From assembly GCA_002706085.1 (NCBI GenBank), contig PAJO01000028.1:217277-281276 (forward strand): DNA of 64,000 bases, given 5' to 3'. Within the stretch, counting starts at the first letter, position 1. The number at the start of each line of letters is the position of its first letter. The stretch is from Alcanivoracaceae bacterium. Its GTDB lineage: Bacteria > Pseudomonadota > Gammaproteobacteria > Pseudomonadales > Alcanivoracaceae. A program made the position numbers and the translations under genes. The notes under the pieces are model-generated. The model was not told where the DNA came from. It saw only the letters and a list, made by a program, of their open reading frames with translations, and did not search any database. Positions 1 to 7,994 of the stretch are shown here, one piece after another.

Positions 1-23
1 GATAATAAACAAGAATCATTATC
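1..23. promoter_or_regulatory. Possible Fur box at the left edge
   Basis: The first 23 bases carry GATAAT and ATTATC as an inverted repeat separated by 11 bases. The 19-mer ending at 23 matches the classical Fur consensus at about 13 of 19 positions, with a perfect right half. No gene in the window starts just downstream, so it would most likely serve a leftward gene outside the window. The next 120 bases hold no convincing gene. Confidence 0.35.
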
Positions 24-146
24 GTTTAAAGTGCCACTATGGCAGAATTTCCTCCCGCTTGCCAGCAACTGTCTAAACATTGTGCAGCCGCCACCGGGAA
101 GGCTTGACACCCGCACCTGCCTCACGGAGAATTCGCGGCCTCGAAT

Positions 147-223
147 GGCAAGGTAGCTCAGCTGGTTAGAGCACAGCACTCATAATGCTGGGGTCGGCGG
201 TTCAAGTCCGCCCCTTGCTACCA
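147..223 (+). tRNA. tRNA-Met (CAT anticodon), elongator type
   Basis: A full cloverleaf of 77 bases can be drawn. The acceptor stem GGCAAGG pairs with CCTTGCT (first pair G-U). The D-arm region contains AGCTCAGCTGGTTAGAGC, the anticodon stem CAGCA/TGCTG encloses loop CTCATAA with anticodon CAT, and the T arm contains GGTTCAAGTCC. The 3' CCA is encoded. The sequence resembles bacterial elongator tRNA-Met; an initiator tRNA would have an unpaired first acceptor base and three G-C pairs in the anticodon stem. The gene stands alone and is followed directly by a terminator. Confidence 0.96.
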
Positions 224-230
224 AACGATG

Positions 231-267
231 AAAAAGGGCTGGAGAGTGATCTCCAGCCCTTTTTTGT
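231..267 (+). terminator. Rho-independent terminator after tRNA-Met
   Basis: AAAAAGGGCTGGAG and CTCCAGCCCTTTTTT form a perfect hairpin around a six-base loop and end in a T run. It begins eight bases after the tRNA CCA end. Confidence 0.93.
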
Positions 268-300
268 GGCCGCTTCGCGGCTGCTGCGCAACATGCCAGA

Positions 301-330
301 GCGGCAAGCCACAAGCCTCAAGCTGCAATA
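301..330. repeat. Heptamer repeat array (site A)
   Basis: Degenerate 7-bp units in the AGCNNCA style follow one another in the tRNA-lipoprotein gap (GCGGCAA, GCCACAA, GCCTCAA, GCTGCAA). Only the last unit has an intact AGCT core. The units match the better-preserved array at 12643-12670. Confidence 0.6.
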
Positions 331-477
331 CAAGGCGAGGCTTCTGCCAAACCACTCCCTTCTGACTCCGTGCTGACAACAACTGGGTGCAGGAACGCCC
401 CTTGAGGGGAGAGCCGCACAAACACAGGCAATCTCCCCCGCTTGGACCAGGGCGGAACAGCAGCTAATCCACGCCGA

Positions 478-1095
478 TCAGATCTTGTCGACTTTGACGC
501 CCACCGCCGACGTCATCTGAATGACGACTTCCACACCGACATGCTCTTCCTTCAGTTCCACGTCTGGCCACACGGCAAAGGGTTCCTCGCTACCGTCAGG
601 GAAGCGCAGCGTCGCGGTGTGTTTTTCAAGATCCACCGCCGTGACCACGGCAACGATTTCATCCACTTCCGCAATCACGCCAGCCGGTTTCTGGCCCTTT
701 TCTGCACTCTCCATGAGCAAGGCAGAGCCCAGATCGGCCCCGCTACCCGGCGGCCGGGCATAAACGACCATTTGCTCGTAAAACACCACATGAACCTTGT
801 CACCCTTCTCCACCTGATCCAGGTTCTCTACCATCGGCCCGACGGTCAGAGTGGTGCTTTCGCCCACGTCATTCTTGAGCGTCACTTCCCGGGTGTCGTG
901 ATTGATGGCTGTGACCAGGGCAACCAGATCGAGACGACGCACTTGTGCACTGCCCGGCTCACCCTCGTTATGAATTTCCTCTGTCTGCATCGACGGCTCC
1001 GGGAGCGCATCCTCCGCAGTAGAGGCACAACCGGAAAGCCAGAGTAAAACGGCCATTGCCGCGGCAGGAAACGAAAACAGGGGGGCGATACGCAT
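478..1095 (-). CDS. Predicted outer-membrane or periplasmic lipoprotein of unknown function
   Basis: The chosen ATG at 1095 has AAGGAG seven bases upstream; a longer reading frame upstream lacks such a site. The 205-residue product starts with a short basic N-terminus, a hydrophobic stretch and a lipobox ending LSGC, so it should be lipidated. The mature part is acidic and contains two similar beta-rich segments (VTAINHDTREVTLKND and VTAVDLEKHTATLRF), suggesting a duplicated small beta-barrel fold. I do not recognise a characterised family. It is a single-gene unit transcribed toward the tRNA and diverging from the autotransporter gene. Confidence 0.8.
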   Translation of the reverse strand: MRIAPLFSFPAAAMAVLLWLSGCASTAEDALPEPSMQTEEIHNEGEPGSAQVRRLDLVALVTAINHDTREVTLKNDVGESTTLTVGPMVENLDQVEKGDKVHVVFYEQMVVYARPPGSGADLGSALLMESAEKGQKPAGVIAEVDEIVAVVTAVDLEKHTATLRFPDGSEEPFAVWPDVELKEEHVGVEVVIQMTSAVGVKVDKI

Positions 1096-1536
1096 TGCCT
1101 GACTCCTTGTCAAAATGAAATCCTTTTCATCTGCCAACACGGCAGCATTGCCTGCCAGTCTAGACAAGGCGGCGGCCAAAACCTATGAACTAAAGCATGT
1201 GACCGGAGACGAAAGCAGCAGCCCCATGGAATAAGCGCACACCAGGCAATCTGGACACCTGTCACAGTGCTGTGTATGTTTTGCATTCCCCCCATTGCTG
1301 CCAGTCTTCGCCTCAAGGCTACCCCGGTACCTTGTACGATCTGGAGCACCCACTATCCGGAAGCTGTCCGGCCATCACCCAACGCCGTCGTGGTGTGGTC
1401 GCGCCGTGGGCTTTCGACAGTACGCCGGGTTCGCGCCCTTCAGGCTCAAGCGCCGATACGTGCATGCCCGCTAATAACGGAATCTCATCCGCAGTGCCAT
1501 CAGAGAAAGGCACGCGTCTGAACCCTGGGGGAAAGA
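1096..1536. other. Divergent intergenic region of 441 bases
   Basis: This gap separates the minus-strand lipoprotein from the plus-strand inverse autotransporter and must hold both promoters. I see a short perfect palindrome CACAGTGCTGTG at 1263-1274 but no convincing -35/-10 pair. Reading frames inside it lack ribosome-binding sites and recognisable products. Confidence 0.5.
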
Positions 1537-3165
1537 ATGAATCGGTTTCTGATCTGTATCCTGCCTGCCACTGTGCTCACCCTCACAACGACTGCCAGCG
1601 CGCAAACGCCCGTCACACAGAACAAATGGAGTCCCAGAATCGGGGTGGAAGGCAAACCCGGCACCGATCGCAGTCTCGGCGAAGCCGATCTGTTCTTTCC
1701 TGTATGGCAGAACAACGACACCCTCCTGTTCGCCAATCTGCGTGGACGCTTCGATAATCAGGACAGCCTCGAAGGCAATGCGGGCCTAGGCGTGCGTCAC
1801 ATGCTGGACACGGGCTGGAACCTGGGCGGCTACGGCTATTTCGACCGTCGCAGAACACCCGGCGACAACCACTTCAACCAGGCCACATTCGGCGTGGAAG
1901 CCCTGTCCCTGAACTGGGACTTCCGGGCCAATGGCTATATTCCTGTCGGCACCACCGAGCACGAAGCGGACAGCGCCAGCGTCACGCAATTCACTGGCAC
2001 GGGTTTCACCTATCGTGCCGGTGAAGAACGCAGCATGAGTGGCTTCGATGCAGAGATAGGCTGGCGACTCCCGCTATTCAAGCGCGATGCCGCCCACCAA
2101 CTACGGCTATATGCGGGTGGCTACCGTTTCACTGACAGCAAGGCAGAGACGATAGAGGGGCCGCGCACCCGGCTGGACATGAATTTCAATGACGTTCCGT
2201 TTTTAGGGCAAGGGGCGCGGTTATCCCTGGGGCTGGAGCACCAGCACGATGATCCCCGTGGCAGCCAGACGTTTGGGCTGGTTCGCCTGAGCATCCCCCT
2301 CGGTGGGCCAGAACGCGGCAGCAGGCAGCCAACGCCCATGGAGCGCAGAATGACCGACCCGGTGATTCGTGATGTGGATGTGGTCAGCCAGGCCGGGGCC
2401 TACGGTCGAACAGAGCACATCACCGAAACAGCCGAAGGCAAACGCATTACGGTGCTAGACAGCACCAGCAATGGCACAGATTTGGCCACCGCGATCAATG
2501 CCGCCGGGGCCAACACGGCCGTCATTCTCAATGGGGACTACACCGACATCAATCAGCTCGCGGTACTGCAGGACGGTCAGGACATTCTGGGGAAATCGAC
2601 ACTATTGGCCAAAACCCCCTCTGGGAAAATCGTCAACCTCACGACACCATCCGCCAGCATTACCGGCGAAGGCGATAATGACAGCGGCGGCCCCAACCGT
2701 TTTTTTGAGATGGCCAACAACAGCAGCCTGGTGGGCGTCCAGGCGAGCATCAGCCGAAGCGGCTCCGCTGTGATCGCCCAAATGGATAACGTGTCCAATG
2801 TTCAGATCCACGACAATGTGTTGCACTCACAGGTCTCTGCCAGCACCGCTGCGCTCTTTCTGATAAAGAACAGCCACCATATTTCCATCCGCAACAACAA
2901 CGCCACGGTCGTGGCCAATGGCAGCACGGGGCAGGCGCTCGCCTTTACCGACAACAATAGCTATATCGACTTTTCCGATAATACGCTGTTCTTTTCCGGC
3001 ACCGTGTCAACCGCAGATATCCATACCTACCTGCTTGCCGGAGGCGTCACCATCACCAACCTTTCAGGCACCGGTAATACCGCCAATATCGCCCGCTGCT
3101 ATATCGTCAGCACCTACACCATCACCGGTGCTATCGAAACCAACGGTACCGACATGTGTCCATGA
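1537..3165 (+). CDS. Inverse autotransporter (intimin/invasin-type barrel) with a parallel beta-helix-like passenger
   Basis: The 542-residue product begins with a Sec signal peptide cleaved near ASA-Q (residues 21-23). Residues about 30-255 read as an inverse-autotransporter beta domain: many alternating aromatic strands, with LGVRHMLDTGWNLGGYGYFD and LSLGLEHQHDD as recognisable barrel signatures. After a linker, residues about 270-542 have short Asn/Gly/Thr/Ser-rich strands with NN ladders, as in pectin-lyase-like right-handed beta helices. In the known family the N-terminal barrel exports the C-terminal passenger to the surface, often for adhesion. No Ig-like (Big) repeats are present, which is unlike typical invasins. 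A GGGGAAAG stretch precedes the ATG. The ligand is unknown. Confidence 0.85.
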   Translation: MNRFLICILPATVLTLTTTASAQTPVTQNKWSPRIGVEGKPGTDRSLGEADLFFPVWQNNDTLLFANLRGRFDNQDSLEGNAGLGVRHMLDTGWNLGGYGYFDRRRTPGDNHFNQATFGVEALSLNWDFRANGYIPVGTTEHEADSASVTQFTGTGFTYRAGEERSMSGFDAEIGWRLPLFKRDAAHQLRLYAGGYRFTDSKAETIEGPRTRLDMNFNDVPFLGQGARLSLGLEHQHDDPRGSQTFGLVRLSIPLGGPERGSRQPTPMERRMTDPVIRDVDVVSQAGAYGRTEHITETAEGKRITVLDSTSNGTDLATAINAAGANTAVILNGDYTDINQLAVLQDGQDILGKSTLLAKTPSGKIVNLTTPSASITGEGDNDSGGPNRFFEMANNSSLVGVQASISRSGSAVIAQMDNVSNVQIHDNVLHSQVSASTAALFLIKNSHHISIRNNNATVVANGSTGQALAFTDNNSYIDFSDNTLFFSGTVSTADIHTYLLAGGVTITNLSGTGNTANIARCYIVSTYTITGAIETNGTDMCP

Positions 3166-3250
3166 GTTTATGGGCTCAGGCACGACAAAAGCGAGGGCGT
3201 TAAAGGCAACGCGAGCGGAGCCAGGGCTAACGCCTGAACCGGACAAGCGG

Positions 3251-3278
3251 CCAGAGGGGAGGATCTTCCTCCCTCTGG
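3251..3278 (+). terminator. Hairpin downstream of the autotransporter gene
   Basis: CCAGAGGGGAGGA pairs with TCCTCCCTCTGG with one bulged G and a short loop. It lies about 85 bases after the stop codon. No T run follows, so it may be an RNA-end or Rho-dependent structure and not a strong intrinsic terminator. Confidence 0.45.
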
Positions 3279-3314
3279 CGAGCCGTTGACGACGAACCTG
3301 GGTTGCCCGCAGTC

Positions 3315-3536
3315 TCAGGGCCGGATAACGAAATAGTAGTCGTCGCTGAGCCGCAGTCTCAGGCAATCCGCAGCACCACTCGTTTCCCGCTCCCACTCCA
3401 CAGACTGCACACCCAAATCGAATGCAGCAGTATTTCGTGCAATGTGTTTTAAGCGTTCAATATCGGTGGATTCGGTAATCAATACCGGGGGCGTTGGCGC
3501 ACTAGTGGCGCTGCTTTTTTCGCGGAACAGTTTCAT
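3315..3536 (-). CDS. Small hypothetical protein (73 aa)
   Basis: The start at 3536 is chosen because AAGGAGAG precedes it; the frame extends upstream without a site. The product (MKLFREKSS start) has a Ser/Thr/Pro linker followed by a compact domain ending in YYFVIRP. The pattern ERLKHIARNTAAFDLGVQ suggests one helix followed by strands. I do not recognise the family. It is monocistronic and converges with the autotransporter gene. Confidence 0.6.
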   Translation of the reverse strand: MKLFREKSSATSAPTPPVLITESTDIERLKHIARNTAAFDLGVQSVEWERETSGAADCLRLRLSDDYYFVIRP

Positions 3537-3733
3537 CGTCTCTCTCCTTGCGCCTTCAAAGCGACAGCCTGGCTGCTTTGAGATGACGTCCGCCGCATCC
3601 ACCACAGAGGACGGGAAGGCGGTTATCGTTATTCGTGTTCCTTAACAGACCCTATTGTTGTTACCCGAATTCAGGAAAAGACGCAATTATCCCGTTTTCT
3701 CATATTCCAGATATTGCAGTGACCGGGAAGCCG

Positions 3734-3761
3734 TGGCCGGGACGGCACTGACGCCCGGCCA
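3734..3761 (-). terminator. Hairpin after the TPM-LemA gene cluster
   Basis: TGGCCGGG pairs with CCCGGCCA around a 12-base loop just past the last gene of the minus-strand cluster. There is no clear T run, so terminator function is only likely from position. Confidence 0.4.
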
Positions 3762-3781
3762 TGCTCCTGAAGAATCATGGT

Positions 3782-4393
3782 CTAGAGAATGACAAGATGA
3801 TTGGGCAGCTCGTTCTTCTGGCGGGTTGCGGGTACATGGGCAGCCAGCTTGTCACCGCAGGCCGTTACCGTTTCCTGAAAGCCCTGTGCCGTCTGCCCGG
3901 CTTTGACCCGGGAAATGAAGGTATCCACTATCGCCTGCCATTCGTCATCACCGACATGCTGGGCAATCCCCTGGTCCGCCAGGATTTCCACATAATGTTC
4001 GGCTTCGCTGACGAAAATCAGCACGCCGGTGGCATCCCGGGTACGATGCAACCCCTGTTGCAAAAACGCGTTGCGCGCCAGGCTTGCAGCCCGCAAATGC
4101 TGCAGGCGACGCGGCACCAAACGGAACTGCAGGGGCTTCCAGCGGAACAGCACCGCCAGCACCAGCAGCATACCCCATTGCAGCAGCAGCGCCTCAAAGG
4201 CGGTCAGCCAGTGTGGCAAAAACAGCAGCGCCGCAGGGACCAGCAGAGACAGCAGCGCCGCCCACAACAAAGTGACATAACGGTAATCATCTGCCTGCGT
4301 GGCCAGCACGGTGACCAGCTCGGCATCGGTGCGTTTTTCCTGTTCGTTGATGGCCTCGGCCAATGCCGCCTGGGCGGCTTTATCCAGTAACAC
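3782..4393 (-). CDS. TPM-domain membrane protein (second of a pair)
   Basis: The 203-residue product begins with the helix-rich segment typical of TPM-domain proteins (LAEAINEQEKRTDAELVTVL). Two hydrophobic segments follow at about residues 40-85, and a C-terminal soluble half contains GVLIFVSEAEHYVEILADQG, the usual TPM core strand-helix unit. TPM (Psb32-like) domains are often found beside LemA in bacteria; their molecular role is not settled. The gene begins 12 bases after its TPM neighbour ends and so belongs to the lemA-TPM-TPM operon. It has no signal peptide and is probably anchored in the inner membrane by the internal segments. Confidence 0.85.
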   Translation of the reverse strand: MLLDKAAQAALAEAINEQEKRTDAELVTVLATQADDYRYVTLLWAALLSLLVPAALLFLPHWLTAFEALLLQWGMLLVLAVLFRWKPLQFRLVPRRLQHLRAASLARNAFLQQGLHRTRDATGVLIFVSEAEHYVEILADQGIAQHVGDDEWQAIVDTFISRVKAGQTAQGFQETVTACGDKLAAHVPATRQKNELPNHLVIL

Positions 4394-4405
4394 TACCTGT
4401 CTCCC

Positions 4406-5125
4406 TTACCAGCCACCGGAGGCGCCACCACCACCGAAACCACCACCGCCGCCGCCGAAGCCGCCGCCACCAAAACCACCACCGCCGAAACCTCCTCCCC
4501 CCATGGGCATGGGCAGGAACATGAAGCCACCGCGACGACCACCCCGGCCGCCACCGCCCCCGAAGGAGAGCAGGAAGGTCAACACGATCATCACCGCCAG
4601 GATGCCCAGCGCCTTGAGCCCGGACACTTTCTGTCGTGGCTGCCGGGTGCCGGCATACTCACCCTTGATGGCAGCCAGAATCGCCGTGACACCAGCCTGG
4701 ATGCCGCCATAAAACTGCCCCTGACGAAAGGCGGGCAGAATTTCCTGCTGGATGATCACGCTGGCCAGCGCATCGGTGAGCGAACCTTCCAGGCCATAGC
4801 CCACCTCGATACGCACCTTGCGGTCGTTGGGAGCCACAATCAGCAGAACACCGTTATCGTTGTCCTTGCTGCCGATGCCCCAGTGACGGCCCAGCTGATA
4901 ACCGTAGTCGGCGATGTCATAGCCCTGCAGATCCGACAGGGTGACCACCACCACCTGATTCGAGGTATTCTGCTCGGCCCCCGCCAACGCCTGGGTCAGG
5001 CTCTGCGTCTGGGCCGGGGTTAACAGGCCTGCCTCATCGACCACACGGCCGCTAAGCTCGGGGAACGTCGGCGCCGCCCACAGGGGAGACGCCAACAGCA
5101 GACTGAGAAACAGGAAAACGCGCAT
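4406..5125 (-). CDS. Secreted TPM-domain protein with Gly-rich tail (YgcG-type)
   Basis: A signal peptide (residues 1-17, cleaved near LWA-AP) is followed by a TPM domain at about 20-150 with VVDEAGLLTPAQ and DNDNGVLLIVAPNDRKVRIE, both hallmarks of the family. A hydrophobic helix (about 168-188) and a long Gly/Phe low-complexity tail end the protein. The topology is therefore a periplasmic TPM domain with one C-terminal membrane anchor. The start overlaps the lemA stop by one base (TGATG-type), which implies translational coupling. LemA-TPM pairs are widespread; envelope maintenance is a reasonable inference but not shown here. The Gly-rich coding stretch is repetitive and could be prone to slippage. 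Confidence 0.9.
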   Translation of the reverse strand: MRVFLFLSLLLASPLWAAPTFPELSGRVVDEAGLLTPAQTQSLTQALAGAEQNTSNQVVVVTLSDLQGYDIADYGYQLGRHWGIGSKDNDNGVLLIVAPNDRKVRIEVGYGLEGSLTDALASVIIQQEILPAFRQGQFYGGIQAGVTAILAAIKGEYAGTRQPRQKVSGLKALGILAVMIVLTFLLSFGGGGGRGGRRGGFMFLPMPMGGGGFGGGGFGGGGFGGGGGGFGGGGASGGW

Positions 5126-5715
5126 CAGTCGAAGCTGACCGCCGGTGCCTGGTCGGCCCCTTCCGAGGTCGCCTCATAGGTCTCGCGGATGTCCATGTCG
5201 CTGTACAGGAAGCTGTGCCACAGCCGGCCCGGGAAAGTGCGAATCTCGGTGTTGTACTGCTGCACCGCCGCAATATAGTCCCGGCGAGCCACACTGATGC
5301 GGTTCTCGGTGCCCTCCAGCTGCGACTGCAACGCCAGGAAGTTCTGGTTGGCTTTCAGATCCGGATAACGCTCTGCTACCACCATCAAGCGCTGCAAGGC
5401 AGAGCCAAGCTGGCGTTGCGCCTGCTCAAACTGCTGCAGTTTTTCCGGGTTGTCCAGCAGGTTGCCATCCACCTGAATAGACCCCACCTTGGCCCGCGCC
5501 TGGGTCACATCCACCAGCACTTCCTGCTCATGACTGGCATAGCCCTTGACCGTGTTCACCAGATTGGGAATCAGATCGGCACGACGCTGGTACTGGTTTT
5601 CCACCTGGCTCCAGGCCGCTTTTACCTGCTCATCATAGGTGGGGATATTGTTGATCCCGCAGCCACTCAACCAACCCGCCAGCATTACCAGCACCACACT
5701 ACGCCACAAGGTCAT
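5125..5715 (-). CDS. lemA: LemA family protein, lipoprotein form
   Basis: The ATG at 5715 is preferred over one 15 bases upstream because GGAGAA sits at the correct distance. The product of 196 residues opens with a lipobox (LSGC at about residue 16-19) and then the LemA signature with NQYQRRADLIPNLVNTVKGY and repeated amphipathic helices, including LKANQNFLALQSQLEGTENR. LemA proteins usually have an N-terminal membrane helix; here a lipoprotein signal replaces it. It is first in the LemA-TPM-TPM operon. A second LemA at 41075-41662 has a plain transmembrane anchor and is paired with an M48 protease instead. Confidence 0.93.
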   Translation of the reverse strand: MTLWRSVVLVMLAGWLSGCGINNIPTYDEQVKAAWSQVENQYQRRADLIPNLVNTVKGYASHEQEVLVDVTQARAKVGSIQVDGNLLDNPEKLQQFEQAQRQLGSALQRLMVVAERYPDLKANQNFLALQSQLEGTENRISVARRDYIAAVQQYNTEIRTFPGRLWHSFLYSDMDIRETYEATSEGADQAPAVSFD

Positions 5716-5741
5716 TACTGTGTTCTCCATTCATGTTGAAT

Positions 5742-6041
5742 TCAGGCATCGTCCAACCAGATCGACAGCGGGGCACGACGCTTCTCCTCACGCAACGCGG
5801 CCAGCAAGCGGTCTTTGCCAGCCCGATTCAGCCGTTTGAGTCTCGCCTCCAGCTGCGAGGCCGACGAGCGATCCCCGCCGGGTACCAGCAGTACCGGCAC
5901 CACAGGACGTCGCACCCGCGTGTAGCGAGCCCCTTTCGGGCTATGGTTGTGCTCATGGAAACGGCGAGCGGGTTCGGTACAGATCCCCGTGTACAGGGAC
6001 TGGTCTGCACAACGCACCATATACACCCACCACTGTTGCAT
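5742..6041 (-). CDS. GIY-YIG nuclease superfamily protein (YhbQ-like)
   Basis: The 99-residue product is a complete minimal GIY-YIG domain: VYMVRCADQSLYTGICTE, then RRFHEHN, KGARYTR and a C-terminal helical part. Proteins of this size match the YhbQ/UPF0213 group, whose role is thought to be in DNA repair or nucleic-acid processing but is poorly defined. The gene lies 26 bases upstream of lemA on the same strand, so the two may be co-transcribed although they are not functionally linked elsewhere. It diverges from the membrane protein at 6109. Confidence 0.92.
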   Translation of the reverse strand: MQQWWVYMVRCADQSLYTGICTEPARRFHEHNHSPKGARYTRVRRPVVPVLLVPGGDRSSASQLEARLKRLNRAGKDRLLAALREEKRRAPLSIWLDDA

Positions 6042-6108
6042 GCTTTTACATCTGCCCGCGAAATCATTGCTATGATGCCAGAGACGTTACAGACAACAAG
6101 GATGAAAA

Positions 6109-6501
6109 ATGATTACGTATCTATACTGGTTTCTTGTCGCCGCTCTGGTCATCGCCGCCCTGGTCGGTATCGGCGCTCGCGCCGGCAAGTGGAAGCCGGC
6201 CATCATCATCGCCGTGATCATCTGGCTGGTCTCCACCCTCGCCTACTATTTCTGGCTCCAGCAAGTGTTCGTCAAGCGCTTTGGCGGCACCATGAGCATC
6301 ACCATCCCTGAGGAACACTACCACCTCAATGCCACCTGGAAAGATGACAACCTGTGGATCGAGGACTACGACCCTGCCACCAACGAATGCATCTTCCGCG
6401 AGTATTCCCGCGGCAACATGCTGCAGGGCCGGGTGGTACTGAAAAACTGTAATCCGCTGGGCGCCCGCAACCTGCCTGCTGCCCCTGCCGCCGCCCAATA
6501 A
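6109..6501 (+). CDS. Small inner-membrane protein of unknown function
   Basis: The 130-residue product has two predicted transmembrane helices at about 5-25 and 30-50, followed by a soluble domain with KDDNLWIEDYDPATNECIF and an Ala/Pro-rich tail. AAGGATG lies upstream of the ATG. The soluble part probably faces the cytoplasm or periplasm depending on topology; I cannot assign a family. The gene starts a plus-strand run of short single-gene units. Confidence 0.72.
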   Translation: MITYLYWFLVAALVIAALVGIGARAGKWKPAIIIAVIIWLVSTLAYYFWLQQVFVKRFGGTMSITIPEEHYHLNATWKDDNLWIEDYDPATNECIFREYSRGNMLQGRVVLKNCNPLGARNLPAAPAAAQ

Positions 6502-6573
6502 GGGACCGCCGGCCTTCCCCTGTTCCGGGGATAGCGCTACCCTTCTGCGCTTTGAACCGGAACAGGATTCCCC

Positions 6574-6936
6574 ATGAGCAATTCCGTCGAAACCCTGCTG
6601 TTTGCCCTGAACCTGATGCCTGAAGTGGTGGCATTTGAGCAGGTCCAGGCCGCCATTGACGAGCACTATGACTACACCCCGACCCGCTTCACCAATGGCC
6701 GCGGTGACGACATGGTGATCAATGAAGCAGGGACCAATGAGGGCTCCTGCAAGATCTTCGCGTTCGCCAAGCTGCACAACCTGAACGACGAGCAGACCCT
6801 GGCCTGCTTTGGGCATTTCTTCCGCGACCATGTGCTGAGCAACCCGGAAGGCGACGACCATGCCAACATTCGCACCTTCATGCGCCATAGCCTCAAAGAC
6901 GTCCACTTCGACGGCGAAGCCCTGAAGCCACGATAA
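6574..6936 (+). CDS. HopJ type III effector family protein
   Basis: The 120-residue product has the HopJ-family architecture over its full length: VEAFEQV-type helix (VVAFEQVQAAIDEHYDYTP), then FTNGRGDD, NEGSCKIFAFAKL and ACFGHFFRDHVL. Despite its name, the family is found widely in free-living marine bacteria and has no proven effector role there. No type III secretion gene is present in the window. It is preceded by a CAGGA-type site and stands alone. Confidence 0.88.
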   Translation: MSNSVETLLFALNLMPEVVAFEQVQAAIDEHYDYTPTRFTNGRGDDMVINEAGTNEGSCKIFAFAKLHNLNDEQTLACFGHFFRDHVLSNPEGDDHANIRTFMRHSLKDVHFDGEALKPR

Positions 6937-7005
6937 TGTGAAACTCTTCGCGCTATCTTTACTGGAATTCCGCGAAGCTCAGTGCATCCCGAATGGAGAC
7001 GATCA

Positions 7006-7569
7006 ATGATGATGCGATGGATCCCCGCCCTGTTCAGTCTGTTTCTGCTTAGCCCCGCCAGCCACGCGGAGCAAAGCTGCGCCGCGGCACTGGATGTCAC
7101 GGTGCGCAAGCTGCACTCGGACAAGCAGCTTGATCTGTGCGAAATGACCCGCAACCGCACCACACTGGTCGTCAATACCGCCAGCCAATGTGGCTACACC
7201 GGGCAGTTCAAAGGGCTGGAAGCCCTTTACAAGGCCTACAAGGAAGATGGCCTCGTGATCGTCGGTTTTCCGTCCAACGACTTTAACCAGGAGCTGGGCA
7301 GCGAATCCGCCGTCGCCGACATTTGCTACATCAACTACGGTGTCACCTTCCCCATGGCCGCCACCAGCTCGGTGAGAGGCGATCAGTCCAACGCCGTGTT
7401 CCAGGTACTCAATGCCGCCACGCAAGCGCCGGGCTGGAACTTCAACAAGTATCTGGTTTCTGCCAACGGTGACGTCATCACACACTTCCCCTCCTCTGCC
7501 CAACCCCGCGGAGGAGAGCTGGAAACCGCCATTCGCCAGGCACTCGGCAAACCACCCGAGGGCCAGTAG
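7006..7569 (+). CDS. Exported glutathione peroxidase-family thiol peroxidase
   Basis: Starting at 7006 (GGAG upstream; three ATGs in tandem) gives a 187-residue protein with a signal peptide cleaved near SHA-EQ. The peroxidatic motif NTASQCGYTGQFKGLEALY has Cys, not selenocysteine, and WNFNKYL supplies the Trp-Asn pair of the catalytic tetrad. The second family motif, usually FPCNQF, reads FPSNDF, so the common Gln is Asp here. It probably reduces peroxides in the periplasm, with thioredoxin-like or glutathione donors. Confidence 0.9.
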   Translation: MMMRWIPALFSLFLLSPASHAEQSCAAALDVTVRKLHSDKQLDLCEMTRNRTTLVVNTASQCGYTGQFKGLEALYKAYKEDGLVIVGFPSNDFNQELGSESAVADICYINYGVTFPMAATSSVRGDQSNAVFQVLNAATQAPGWNFNKYLVSANGDVITHFPSSAQPRGGELETAIRQALGKPPEGQ

Positions 7570-7628
7570 CCGCCTGCGGCGGACCCTGATATGGTGGATA
7601 ATTCCACTCACAACCTGGGATCAGTCCC

Positions 7629-7958
7629 GTGAAGGTTCGTAATAGCAAGGAAATACAGCGTCATCGCCTGGAACGCGATATGCAACGATTCCTGGCAGAA
7701 GGTGGATCCATTCAGGAGGTCGCCTCCGGCGTCAGTGGTGCCGACCCCATCAGCGGCAAGGGCCACCAGACGGTGCTGTTCAACGGCCCCAAAGAGCCTC
7801 GTCGCACCGACCTGACCCAGGTTGCAGCCACCATTGATTCACGCAAGGAAGCGAGAAAACACAAGCCAAAACGCCAGCGTCTGGCCCCCCGGCCACGTCG
7901 CAAGCTGGTCTACGATGATTTTGGCGAACCCCTGCGCTGGGTATGGCAGGAAAACTGA
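7629..7958 (+). CDS. Small basic protein with a SutA-like N-terminal helix motif
   Basis: The 109-residue frame starts with GTG at 7629. Residues 8-32 (RLERDMQRFLAEGGSIQEV) resemble the FL-xx-GG-xx-QEV motif in the Pseudomonas RNA-polymerase-binding protein SutA; the rest is Lys/Arg-rich with a C-terminal LVYDDFGEPLRWVWQ. The resemblance to SutA is short and could be convergent. The gene is unlinked to its neighbours and has no transmembrane or signal sequence. Confidence 0.68.
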   Translation: MKVRNSKEIQRHRLERDMQRFLAEGGSIQEVASGVSGADPISGKGHQTVLFNGPKEPRRTDLTQVAATIDSRKEARKHKPKRQRLAPRPRRKLVYDDFGEPLRWVWQEN

Positions 7959-7994
7959 TTCAACCACTTTGTTAATCTTGAAAGAGGACAGGCA

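Noticed and set aside
185-376. 63-codon frame starting inside the tRNA
   Set aside because: It overlaps the tRNA and its terminator, so it cannot be a real gene.
1272-1757. 161-codon frame running into the autotransporter gene
   Set aside because: It overlaps the signal peptide region of a clear gene in another frame, and its composition is Arg/Ser/His-rich as in shadows.
6121-6906. 261-codon open frame antisense to the membrane protein and HopJ genes
   Set aside because: It spans two supported plus-strand genes and has no family signal.
6574-6936. HopJ gene as a sign of a type III secretion system
   Set aside because: No secretion or chaperone gene is nearby and the family is common in free-living bacteria.
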